NCBI GenBank assembly: GCA_902793295.1
Contig: CADBDA010000023.1
Span: 1-33,212 of the forward strand
Reading direction: 5' to 3'
Origin: an uncultured Bacteroidota bacterium
GTDB lineage: Bacteria > Bacteroidota > Bacteroidia > Bacteroidales > P3
DNA: 33,212 nucleotides
Positions 1-6,723 of this stretch are shown here, piece by piece. The notes beneath the pieces were generated by a model. It searched no databases, was not told where the DNA came from, and saw nothing but the letters and a program-made list of their open reading frames with translations. A program made the position numbers and the translations under genes. The number at the start of each line of letters is the position of its first letter. Positions within the stretch are counted from its first letter, which is position 1.

Positions 1-1
1 T

Positions 2-160
2 TGTTTCGCTATCGGATACGATACGCCTGCCAACTATCGCAGAAGATACAACAATGGCGAAATGGAAGTAAGGGACACTTTCTCTGCCAGGCAACTCTCT
101 GATGTACCCAAATTCTTGCAAAAACGAAGAAAGGAGGCTGATAATGAAGTGAGTACTTAA
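2..160 (+). CDS. C-terminal fragment of a probable DDE (rve-type) transposase
   Basis: An open frame enters from the left edge and stops at 158-160, giving 52 residues. The segment IGYDTPANYRRRY resembles the end of the integrase-core domain of IS3/IS481-type transposases, where a (S/A)IGY-x-TP-x-(E/Q)Y motif is typical; that is a family resemblance by eye, not a search result. The tail is basic (FLQKRRKEADNE). The gene is followed by about 170 bp with four regularly spaced repeats that look like an insertion-sequence end, which supports the transposase reading. The start and the catalytic residues lie outside the window, so an unrelated protein cannot be excluded. Confidence 0.45.
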   Translation, partial: CFAIGYDTPANYRRRYNNGEMEVRDTFSARQLSDVPKFLQKRRKEADNEVST

Positions 161-340
161 GCGTGTCTACTTTTGAAAAAGAAAATGACAAAAAACAAGC
201 CAATTTGTCTATTTTTAGAAAAATATAACTGAAAAAAACAACGACTTTGTCTATTTTTGTAAAATATTAATCAACTAAAATTATTTTTTGTGTCTACTTT
301 ATTAGGCTGGTACACTGGTACACATTAGTAGGTGTTGTAC
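161..340 (+). repeat. Four 42-43 bp spaced repeats, probable right end of an insertion sequence
   Basis: The core KTGTCTAYTTTT occurs at 164, 206, 248 and 291, with spacings of 42, 42 and 43 bp (about four helical turns). The two outer copies read GTGTCTACTTT and the two inner copies TTGTCTATTTTT. The outermost copy is followed by a doubled TGGTACAC (about 311-326). Multiple spaced terminal repeats of this kind are known transposase-binding sites in IS21-like and other large elements; assigning this one to an element end is an inference from its place just after a transposase-like 3' end. The exact terminus is not resolved. Confidence 0.45.
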
Positions 341-363
341 CACGAAAATGCAGGCACAGAATT

Positions 364-446
364 ATGGAAAAAGTGATATTTTGATAAAAAATAATATTGG
401 AAAATCGGATATTATTCGTATATTTGCAGTTGGAAAATCGGACAAT
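364..446 (+). promoter_or_regulatory. Three 33-bp spaced operator-like repeats over the promoter of the first ATPase gene
   Basis: A 17-bp element of the form TTGGAAAATCGGATATT lies at 397-413 and 430-446, with a weaker copy at 364-380. The spacing is exactly 33 bp (about three helical turns). The middle copy overlaps the -33 position and the last lies around the expected transcription start. In the upstream-extended reading frame the repeats translate as three GKSD tetrapeptides, which could mislead start assignment. Regular phasing over a promoter suggests binding by a repressor or by the encoded ATPase itself; this is inferred. Confidence 0.6.
396..426 (+). promoter_or_regulatory. Bacteroidota-type promoter of the first ATPase gene
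   Basis: The -7 box TATATTTG is at 419-426, with ATTG (one mismatch to TTTG) at 396-399, separated by 19 bases. Transcription would start near 432, which leaves an ATG at 450 as the first usable start and excludes the upstream ATG at 348 for this transcript. Confidence 0.55.
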
Positions 447-449
447 ATT

Positions 450-1799
450 ATGCTTAAAAGAAAGATTGATAGTTATTTAGATGATTTCTTTACTCGTTCA
501 AAGAAGGCTTTATTGCTTACAGGTGCACGACAGACGGGAAAATCTTTCTCAATTCGTCAGTTTGGGAAGACTCATTTCAGGCGTTTTGTAGAGATAAATT
601 TTATCAACCAGCCTGAAGCTGCAGATGCATTAAAAGGGGCTAAAAACAGCCAGGATATCCTTGTCAGGCTGTCTCTGCTGACCGATACACCTTTGGTGAA
701 GGGACAGACCCTTGTCTTTTTCGACGAGGTGCAAGAATGCCCCGAGATAGTGACAGCCATAAAATTTCTTGTGGATGAAGGCAGCTACCGTTATGTGATG
801 AGTGGATCTCTGCTTGGTGTCGAGTTGAACGACCTGCGCTCTGAACCAGTAGGATATATGGATGTGAAAGAAATGTTCCCGCTTGACCTTGAAGAGTTTT
901 TTATGGCTATGGGGGTGTCGGAACAGGTTATGGACAGTTTGAAGTTATCTTTTGACAAAAGACAGCCGGTCGATGGTTTTGTTCATTCCAAGATGATGGA
1001 ATTGTTCAGGCTTTATCTTATTGTGGGAGGTATGCCCGCTGCCGTACAGAAATATGTCGACACACACAACTTGCAGCAGGTGATGGCCGAGCAGCAAGCC
1101 ATTGTGAGACTCTACAAACGCGACATCGCAAAGTATGACAGAAACCATAAGCTATATTTGGAGGAAATATTCGATTTGATACCGTCGGAGTTGAATGCCA
1201 AAAACAAGCGTTTCATTCTGAAGGATCTGAATGAGAATATGAAGTTCACACGATATGAGAACAGTTTTCTATGGCTAAAGAATGCAGGTGTCGCTTTGCC
1301 AACTTACAATGTGGAAGAGCCTGTTGTCCCGTTGAAGTTGTCGCGCAGCAGGAATCTCTTCAAGCTGTTCCAAAATGACATTGGCTTGTTGGCAAGCCAA
1401 TATGCAGAAGGTATCCAGTTGCGTATCATAAACGACGAAAAGAGCATCAACTTTGGAGCCATCTTCGAAAATGTGGTGGCACAAGAACTGCACGCCCACG
1501 GATATGACCTGTATTATTTCAACAGTAAAAAGCAAGGAGAGTTGGACTTTGTTATTGAGCGCAACGGATATGTTGTGCCTATTGAGGTAAAATCAGGCAA
1601 GGACTACCAGCGCCACAATGCATTGTCGAATGTGATGGAGAATACCGAGTACGCCATACCACAGGCATTTGTTTTTTGTCACGACAATGTAAGCGTCAGC
1701 AACAATGTGTGTTATCTCCCTATTTATATGGTTGCTTTTCTTGTCAAGGAGATGATGGATGACATTTTGTATTCGGTTGATATGAGTGGGATTCAGTAA
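450..1799 (+). CDS. AAA-family ATPase with DUF4143/PD-(D/E)XK nuclease-like C-terminus
   Basis: The 449-residue product has a P-loop GARQTGKS at residues 25-32, Walker B FFDEVQE near 90-96, a sensor-like MSGS near 117-120 and a GGMP motif at 193-196, the usual order for AAA_14/DUF4143 proteins. The C-terminal part carries FEN, then ELDFV, then PIEVKSGK (D366, E379, K381), a complete D...E-x-K arrangement of the PD-(D/E)XK fold. The biological role of the family is not established; DNA binding or regulation is likely. The frame stays open to an ATG at 348, but the promoter at 396-426 and the GKSD-coding repeats point to 450 as the start. Its neighbour at 1958-3220 is a convergent relative. Confidence 0.85.
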   Translation: MLKRKIDSYLDDFFTRSKKALLLTGARQTGKSFSIRQFGKTHFRRFVEINFINQPEAADALKGAKNSQDILVRLSLLTDTPLVKGQTLVFFDEVQECPEIVTAIKFLVDEGSYRYVMSGSLLGVELNDLRSEPVGYMDVKEMFPLDLEEFFMAMGVSEQVMDSLKLSFDKRQPVDGFVHSKMMELFRLYLIVGGMPAAVQKYVDTHNLQQVMAEQQAIVRLYKRDIAKYDRNHKLYLEEIFDLIPSELNAKNKRFILKDLNENMKFTRYENSFLWLKNAGVALPTYNVEEPVVPLKLSRSRNLFKLFQNDIGLLASQYAEGIQLRIINDEKSINFGAIFENVVAQELHAHGYDLYYFNSKKQGELDFVIERNGYVVPIEVKSGKDYQRHNALSNVMENTEYAIPQAFVFCHDNVSVSNNVCYLPIYMVAFLVKEMMDDILYSVDMSGIQ

Positions 1800-1807
1800 G
1801 AATAATA

Positions 1808-1923
1808 GAATGTGTTAACGTGTGAATGTGTTAAAATGAATGCGTTAATGTGTAAATGTGTGAATGCTCTTTAAGAATGCGTAAATGCGTTAGTGGGAAT
1901 ACACGAGACTTCGCCGTGGTGTG
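1808..1923. repeat. 8-bp minisatellite plus a module shared with other spacers
   Basis: Degenerate 8-bp units of the form (G/T)AATGYGT run from about 1808 to 1890 between two convergent ATPase genes. AAATGCGTTAGTGGGAAT at 1883-1900 recurs exactly at 5378-5395. ACACGAGACTTCGCCGTGGT at 1901-1920 continues into GTG at 1923 and has a close copy at 6982-7004. No coding potential is seen. Confidence 0.7.
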
Positions 1924-1957
1924 AAGGCAATATAGCATACAAGGGTGCTGGTAGTTA

Positions 1958-3220
1958 TTATTGTCGTAGCTCAATAGAGTCTGGATTGAGCAAAAAGTCA
2001 AATATGTTCAGTAGGAGGATCCCTTTATCGTTCCTATAGGTGGGCTGGAGGCCTCCGACAATGACCACTTTCTGGAAGTTGTCTCCTATTTGCATCAAGG
2101 GACGTATTTCTTGCAAGGTCTTCTCTTCGTCAGGGAGGTTAAATGCCGACTGAATATAGATGCGATTGTCTCCTTGGTTGCACACAAAGTCGACTTCAAG
2201 AAGAGTGCGTTGACTTTTGCCTTCAGCATTCTTGGTGTTTAATGTGACTTGCCCTACGTCAACCAGTTGCCCTCTTGCACGCAGCTCGTTGTATATGAGA
2301 TTTTCCATCAAATGAGTGAATTCCACTTGGCGGAATCCGAGCCGAGCATTGCGCAAACCGAGGTCGTCAAAGTAATATTTTGACGGTGTACCAATATATT
2401 TGCGGCATTTGATATCGTATCTTACTGCCTTTTCTACCAAAAAAGCATCTTGTAGCAGGTCAAGGTAGGTCTTTATGGTGTCTACCGTAATGGTGCTCTG
2501 TTTTACAGAATGGAAGGTGTTTCTCAACTTGGTGGGATTGACAAGAGAACCAACGCTGCTAGCAAGCACATCCATAAGCTCTTCCATATCGGCATCGTTG
2601 CGCAGGTTGTAGCGTTCTTTGATATCCCTTAGATAAGTGCCTGTGAATAGGTCTTGAAGATAAATTTTGCGTTGTTCGTCGGAATTCATAGTGCTTGCCT
2701 GCGGCATTCCCCCATAGGTAAGGTAATGGCGAAGGCACTGTTCTTGGTTCAGGCTGTCTTGCGTAGACATAAATTCTTTGAAACAAAAGGGATGGACCCT
2801 CACTTCATCACTTCTGCCACGGAAGATTGTAATCACATCACGCGAAAGGAATCGGGCGTTGCTGCCGGTGACATAGACATCAACGTTGCTTTTTTTCAGG
2901 AAACTATTAAGCACTTCCTCAAAGGAATCCAGACGTTGCACCTCATCAATAAGCAGATAATACATCGAATCGTCGACAATCTTGCTGTCGACAAAATGAA
3001 GCAGTTCGTCAGGTTTCCGAAGCGAAACATTTCTATAGTCTTCCAGATCTATCGCAATGATATGGTTGTCATCAACACCGTTGTCTTTTAGCTGTTTAAC
3101 AAAGAGGTTGAACAAAAGAAACGATTTGCCGGAACGGCGCATTCCGGTCACTATTTTTATCAGACCATTGTGTCTTCGACTCCAAAGCTTTTCAATATAG
3201 GTGTCTCGTTGTACTATCAT
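1958..3220 (-). CDS. AAA-family ATPase, DUF4143 type, with degenerate nuclease-like site
   Basis: Starting at the ATG at 3220 the product is 420 residues, with P-loop GMRRSGKS at 26-33, Walker B LLIDEVQR near 89-96, a sensor VTGSN near 118-122 and GGMP at 170-173. The C-terminal domain has LLEVDFVCNQ followed by IYIQSAF, so the position where the first ATPase has E-x-K reads Q-S-A. A PD-(D/E)XK-like fold is probable but cleavage activity is doubtful. A TTG at 3250 is in frame, but it lies beside the palindrome at 3235-3250 and close to the expected transcription start, so 3220 is preferred. The gene ends in DFLLNPDSIELRQ, which matches the remnant at 3454-3600. Confidence 0.85.
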   Translation of the reverse strand: MIVQRDTYIEKLWSRRHNGLIKIVTGMRRSGKSFLLFNLFVKQLKDNGVDDNHIIAIDLEDYRNVSLRKPDELLHFVDSKIVDDSMYYLLIDEVQRLDSFEEVLNSFLKKSNVDVYVTGSNARFLSRDVITIFRGRSDEVRVHPFCFKEFMSTQDSLNQEQCLRHYLTYGGMPQASTMNSDEQRKIYLQDLFTGTYLRDIKERYNLRNDADMEELMDVLASSVGSLVNPTKLRNTFHSVKQSTITVDTIKTYLDLLQDAFLVEKAVRYDIKCRKYIGTPSKYYFDDLGLRNARLGFRQVEFTHLMENLIYNELRARGQLVDVGQVTLNTKNAEGKSQRTLLEVDFVCNQGDNRIYIQSAFNLPDEEKTLQEIRPLMQIGDNFQKVVIVGGLQPTYRNDKGILLLNIFDFLLNPDSIELRQ

Positions 3221-3234
3221 CCTGTTCGATTTTT

Positions 3235-3250
3235 TTGCGTATTTACGCAA
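3235..3250. promoter_or_regulatory. Palindrome between promoter and start codon of the second ATPase gene
   Basis: TTGCGTATTTACGCAA is a 7-bp perfect inverted repeat around a 2-bp centre. It lies 15 bp upstream of the ATG at 3220 and just downstream of the -7 box at 3263-3270, so it falls in the 5' leader or at the start site. It is a candidate operator; no binding protein is identified. Confidence 0.5.
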
Positions 3251-3262
3251 TTATTTCGACTG

Positions 3263-3293
3263 CAAAGATACGTATTATTTCCGAAGTGGCAAA
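3263..3293 (-). promoter_or_regulatory. Bacteroidota-type promoter of the second ATPase gene
   Basis: On the minus strand TTTG (3293-3290) is followed after exactly 19 bases by TATCTTTG (3270-3263), a full match to the Bacteroidota -33/-7 consensus. Transcription would begin around 3256. Confidence 0.75.
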
Positions 3294-3453
3294 ATGTTTT
3301 TTCTTCTATGATTTGAAAAATCTTCGTGTCTTTGCATTTCGAAAAAATGGATGTATAACCACAGAATCGAAATACATTGTTAATTGAACGGCCGAAATAT
3401 ATTGAACAACTGATGAATGCACGTGGTAATAGATTGGTGAAAAGATGATATAG

Positions 3454-3600
3454 GAGAAGCGGTCCCTGCTACACATTAACGACTCTTTCAAGAAGATTTT
3501 GCACTCGATGGACCACCAAAATATCAGACACGATGAAAATGGTATTGTCACGATGGGTCTAATGCATTTTCTGCCCGACAAAAACAGCCTGGAGGCGTAA
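3454..3600 (+). pseudogene. Remnant of the C-terminus of a fifth DUF4143 ATPase
   Basis: After a TAG at 3451-3453 the frame reads EKRSLLHINDSFKKIL and ends with NGIVTMGLMHFLPDKNSLEA before TAA at 3598-3600. This follows the last residues of the ATPase at 1958-3220 (IRPLMQIGDNFQKVVIVGG, then KGILLLNIFDFLLNPDSIEL) in order and spacing. No ATPase domain is seen upstream: the region before 3451 has stops in all three frames. It is best read as the leftover of a deleted paralogue. An annotation by ORF length alone would miss it. Confidence 0.65.
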
Positions 3601-3650
3601 ACTTGATGTGCAACCCCTCCAAGAATGGGTCAACTTCATTTAGAGAAACT

Positions 3651-3765
3651 GCCGACCCGTCGCCGTGGTGTGCCATCGACTGAGCTGACTGGTATGCCGT
3701 CAGCTCGGCTGACAACTATCGTCGTGGTGTGCCGTCGGCTCGTCCGACAACCATCGCCGAAGGAT
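3651..3765. repeat. Array of 35-bp intergenic repeat units with palindromic halves
   Basis: Two full 35-bp units lie at 3696-3730 and 3731-3765, preceded by shortened units at 3651-3671 and 3672-3695. Each full unit starts with a GCCGTC(A/G)GCTCG half that contains an inverted repeat (GTCAGC-TCG-GCTGAC in the first) and then reads ACAACYATCG. The same unit occurs at 7004-7073. The unit at 3696 and the one at 7039 share their first 27 bases. Confidence 0.75.
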
Positions 3766-3902
3766 CACCGAAGAAACAATAAGCTTGAATGTGTTTGCTC
3801 CACGTTGGTCGCAGGCCATGTCTCCTGTGGAGCCAGGCAGAATGCGTTTTGAGAATGCGGATCCTCCAGCTCTCTGCATGTTGCCGTGCTTACGTGACTC
3901 AC

Positions 3903-3958
3903 TGCATTTTTATGCAAAAAATACGTTCTACTGCATAAAAAAGATAATATTTTATGCA
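3903..3958. promoter_or_regulatory. Iterated TGCAT/ATGCA inverted repeats upstream of the third ATPase promoter
   Basis: TGCATTTTTATGCA (3903-3916) is an inverted repeat with 5-bp arms. A second one has 9-bp perfect arms, TGCATAAAA (3932-3940) and TTTTATGCA (3950-3958). They stand immediately upstream of the -33 box at 3965. Two dyads of the same core at this place suggest an operator or activator site; the ligand is unknown. Confidence 0.55.
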
Positions 3959-3964
3959 ATAAGT

Positions 3965-3995
3965 TTTGCCGATTGAAAAAAAAGTTGTATTTTTG
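3965..3995 (+). promoter_or_regulatory. Bacteroidota-type promoter of the third ATPase gene
   Basis: TTTG (3965-3968), 19 bases, then TATTTTTG (3988-3995), an exact consensus match. The ATG at 4016 lies 20 bp downstream, so the leader is short, about 14 bases. Confidence 0.8.
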
Positions 3996-4015
3996 CACTC
4001 GAAAATATATAAAAA

Positions 4016-5260
4016 ATGAGAACGGTTATTCTAAATCAAAAGAAGGAACGGGACGAGTTGACAGCTCGTCCATATCTGACACGTCGAAACTCACAAGATA
4101 CGGAGATTCTGTTACAGAACCATCTCATCAAGTTGATTACCGGCCCCCGGCGAGTGGGCAAATCCACACAGGCTCTATTGATGCTACGAAATAAAAACTT
4201 CGCCTATCTCAATTTTGACAGTCAACAGTTGCTTGATAATTGGGATGCCAATCTTGTTATGCGCACACTTGATGATGTCTATCCCGGTTATGAATACCTG
4301 CTGCTCGATGAGGTACAGAATCTACCAGATTGGGATTTATGGGTAAGCGAACTCTACAGAATGGGCAAAAACATGGTCATCACCGGCAGCAACGCAAAAA
4401 TGCTTTCAAGCGAGATGGCTACAGTTCTGACTGGGAAATATATTCAAGTGGAAATGTTACCATTCAGCCTTGAGGAGTTTTTTGATTGGAACAAACTTGA
4501 ACTACATGTTCTAAGGGAGGAGAATAAGACCGACGCATCTGTTTTAATAGATGATTATTTGCGTAATGGCGGTTATCCCGAGGTCGTGGCTTCCCGCCAG
4601 TTGACTCGCAGCTATCTTGATACATTATTTGACTCTATCGTCTGGAAAGATGTGGCCAAGCGTCATAATGTACGTAACATTACAGACTTGAACGACCTTG
4701 CATTGTATCTTGTATCCAATTTCTGCAATCCTCTTAGTGCTAATGAACTTACAGAAGAGTTGGGGTTCTCAAGTGTGAATACAACCAAGAAATATTTGGA
4801 TTATCTCCATGAACCGTACCTCTTTTACTATTTGCCTCGTTACAACAACAAATTAAGGTTAATGAAAAAAGCTCCCCGGAAAGTGTATGTAGTGGACAAC
4901 GGATTTGTTGAAGCAAAGGCATTTTCTTTGAGTGACAATCTTGGGCGGTTGCTGGAAAATCAAGTGTTCGTTGAGTTAATACGCAGAGGATACAACACAG
5001 ACAAAACAATATTCTATTATCGTTCACGAAATGACAAGGAAGTGGATTTTGTTTTACGTAATGGGCCGCATATCACACAGTTGGTGCAAGTATGCTATGA
5101 TTTAGGAAGTCCAAAAACAGAAAAACGAGAAGTGGATGCTTTGCTTGAATGCGCAGGAGAACTGAATTGTGACAACCTTTTGATAGTTACTAATGCTGAG
5201 CAACGTACAATAGAAAAGAATGGCTATAGGATAGATGTTGTACCTATATCCATGTTATAG
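4016..5260 (+). CDS. AAA-family ATPase, DUF4143 type, nuclease-like site incomplete
   Basis: The 414-residue product has P-loop GPRRVGKS at 43-50, Walker B LLLDEVQN at 95-102, sensor-like ITGSN near 122-126 and a GGYP motif near 186. The C-terminal domain contains LENQVFVELIRRGY, then KEVDFVL and LVQVCYD, so the acidic E-x-K pair is replaced by Q-V-C. The start is fixed by the exact promoter 20 bp upstream. It is transcribed toward the fourth ATPase gene; the two are convergent and separated by a 186-bp repeat-rich spacer. The function of the family is not established. Confidence 0.85.
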   Translation: MRTVILNQKKERDELTARPYLTRRNSQDTEILLQNHLIKLITGPRRVGKSTQALLMLRNKNFAYLNFDSQQLLDNWDANLVMRTLDDVYPGYEYLLLDEVQNLPDWDLWVSELYRMGKNMVITGSNAKMLSSEMATVLTGKYIQVEMLPFSLEEFFDWNKLELHVLREENKTDASVLIDDYLRNGGYPEVVASRQLTRSYLDTLFDSIVWKDVAKRHNVRNITDLNDLALYLVSNFCNPLSANELTEELGFSSVNTTKKYLDYLHEPYLFYYLPRYNNKLRLMKKAPRKVYVVDNGFVEAKAFSLSDNLGRLLENQVFVELIRRGYNTDKTIFYYRSRNDKEVDFVLRNGPHITQLVQVCYDLGSPKTEKREVDALLECAGELNCDNLLIVTNAEQRTIEKNGYRIDVVPISML

Positions 5261-5368
5261 TGAAAGGGTCCCAAGCTGACATGCCAAAAGATTACCGATG
5301 GATTACAATATTATAATGTGTAGGTGTGTGAACTGAGGTCGGCGACACTGTGGGGCCTCTATCGAGGC

Positions 5369-5436
5369 AGAATGTGTAAATGCGTTAGTGGGAATGCGCT
5401 TTAAGAATGTGTGAACGTGTGAATGCGTTAATGCGG
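5369..5436. repeat. 8-bp minisatellite between convergent ATPase genes
   Basis: Units of the form GAATGYGT/TAATGCGK repeat over 5369-5436. AAATGCGTTAGTGGGAAT at 5378-5395 is identical to 1883-1900. GAGGCAGAATGTG just before it resembles the GCCAGGCAGAATGCG module at 3831-3846 and 6919-6934. Confidence 0.65.
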
Positions 5437-5446
5437 GAGTTGTTGT

Positions 5447-6622
5447 TTAATAGAGCAGCCCAAACGTCCACAGCGGTATGCTTATTCCGTGGCCGTACTC
5501 TATGTCGTCTTTCACGATATGGCCGTTGGCAACATCCTCAATTTGTTTCTTTCCTTTCTTTTTACCGCCAACCTCGAAGGTGTGGTCACCAATGATGAAA
5601 TCGGAAACTCCTGATGAGATAACATCGCTTACTACTCGCGTCTGATTGAAAAAGAAGGTCTCACGCAGGTTGCCTTTGTTGGTACTGTCCGCCCCAAGGG
5701 CATACATTATGTTGGTGTTGTCGAGATAGGTTTTCTGCACCTTTCCCAAGCTTCTCACCCCACCAGTCTCATCACGTAGCTGGCCAATCATCCCCGCTCG
5801 TTCCATATATATAAGATAGTCGGGTACCACATTGCGGCTGACACCAAGGGCGTTGGCAATGCTGGAATAGTCGGGTTTGAAAGGAGCACTCTGCGCCACA
5901 ATGGCCATCAGCCTACGCAGTTTGCGTCCCGTGGAGACGGAGAGGGAGGCATATTGCGGGATGTCGGATTCGAGGGTTTGGTTGATGATTTGGTCGAGTC
6001 GCGACCGGAATGCACCTTCTTTGCTGAAAGGATAGTAACCATCCTGGAGATACTGCCTAAATAGCGGAAGCGGATGGGGAAGCACGGCGTCGTCTACTTT
6101 GTTGGCGAGAACATCCTCCAACGAGTATTGTGGTATCTTGATGCTGTGGAACATCTCAAGATATTCGCGGAACGAGAGTCCCTGCATGGTGTACATGACA
6201 GCGCGACGGCTCAAGTCGGCCTGCCCCTTGAGCAAGTCAAGCACCGACGATCCTGTGAAGACTACTTTCAACGCCCCATAACCGTCGTAGATATTTTTTA
6301 GTTCTGTCGACCAATTCTCATATTTATGTATCTCGTCGATATACAGATGAGTGCCCCCTTCTTTGTTCCATTCCGAGGCCACCTCCAAGAGCGTGTGGTT
6401 GGCAAAATAACTGTGGTCGGCCGAGATATAGAGCGCCTTTTGGTTGTCTTTTTCGAAGATTATATGCTGTTTTATGAGGGTTGACTTACCCACGCCTCGC
6501 GGGCCCACAAGACCGAACATCCGCAATGTCCAATCAATTTGTGGATATAAATAGCGCACAAAATCCTGGCTTGTCGTTGCCAGCTGCTCGCGCATAAACT
6601 CGTATAATACATCGTCAATCAT
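5447..6622 (-). CDS. AAA-family ATPase, fourth of the cluster, more distant branch
   Basis: From the ATG at 6622 the product is 391 residues. It shows P-loop GPRGVGKS at 40-47, Walker B YIDEIHK at 94-100 and a sensor-like FTGSS near 122-126. The middle part contains a predicted winged-helix stretch (SIANALGVSRNVVPDYLIYM). The C-terminus has VSDFIIGDHTFEVGGKKKGK, a compact D...E...K pattern that fits a PD-(D/E)XK-like core. Walker B uses DEIH, unlike the DEVQ of the other three, so it belongs to another branch. The open frame extends to 6679, but a TATCTTTG -7 box at 6658-6651 lies inside that extension, so 6622 is the start. Confidence 0.82.
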   Translation of the reverse strand: MIDDVLYEFMREQLATTSQDFVRYLYPQIDWTLRMFGLVGPRGVGKSTLIKQHIIFEKDNQKALYISADHSYFANHTLLEVASEWNKEGGTHLYIDEIHKYENWSTELKNIYDGYGALKVVFTGSSVLDLLKGQADLSRRAVMYTMQGLSFREYLEMFHSIKIPQYSLEDVLANKVDDAVLPHPLPLFRQYLQDGYYPFSKEGAFRSRLDQIINQTLESDIPQYASLSVSTGRKLRRLMAIVAQSAPFKPDYSSIANALGVSRNVVPDYLIYMERAGMIGQLRDETGGVRSLGKVQKTYLDNTNIMYALGADSTNKGNLRETFFFNQTRVVSDVISSGVSDFIIGDHTFEVGGKKKGKKQIEDVANGHIVKDDIEYGHGISIPLWTFGLLY

Positions 6623-6650
6623 GGTGAGTTGTCGTTTTTGTTTCCGGCTG

Positions 6651-6658
6651 CAAAGATA
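6651..6658 (-). promoter_or_regulatory. -7 promoter box of the fourth ATPase gene
   Basis: TATCTTTG reads on the minus strand from 6658 to 6651, 29 bp upstream of the ATG at 6622. The position 19 bases further upstream does not read TTTG but falls inside the first palindrome at 6676-6691, so the operator occupies the -33 region. Confidence 0.6.
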
Positions 6659-6675
6659 CAAAATGTTTTTAATGT

Positions 6676-6723
6676 GCACTAAAAAAAGTGCGTCTGCATT
6701 AAAATTTGCACTAAAAAAAGTGC
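6676..6723. promoter_or_regulatory. Two identical 16-bp palindromes over the -33 region of the fourth ATPase gene
   Basis: GCACTAAAAAAAGTGC occurs at 6676-6691 and again at 6708-6723, exactly 32 bp apart (about three helical turns). Each is an inverted repeat GCACT-A6-AGTGC. The nearer copy covers the -33 position. Exact duplication at helical spacing is strong evidence for a protein-binding operator, probably repressive. Confidence 0.65.

Larger units (their letters stand above)
3294..3902. other. Intergenic region with decayed and repeat sequence
   Basis: Apart from the ATPase remnant at 3454-3600 and the repeat array at 3651-3765, this stretch holds a repeat module GGAGCCAGGCAGAATGCGT at 3829-3847 that recurs exactly at 6917-6935. 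No intact gene or RNA is recognisable. Short open frames on either strand here have no credible start or composition. Confidence 0.6.

Noticed and set aside
348..449. 34 extra N-terminal residues with three GKSD repeats for the first ATPase
   Set aside because: A promoter lies inside this segment and the repeats are spaced like DNA sites; homologous ATPases start close to the residue encoded at 450.
3306..3581. 91-codon minus-strand frame in the ATPase spacer
   Set aside because: It lies opposite the DUF4143 remnant, has no promoter or ribosome binding site and no recognisable motif.
3651..3765. CRISPR array, because of regularly repeated 35-bp units
   Set aside because: The units abut directly without unique spacers, and no cas gene is present.
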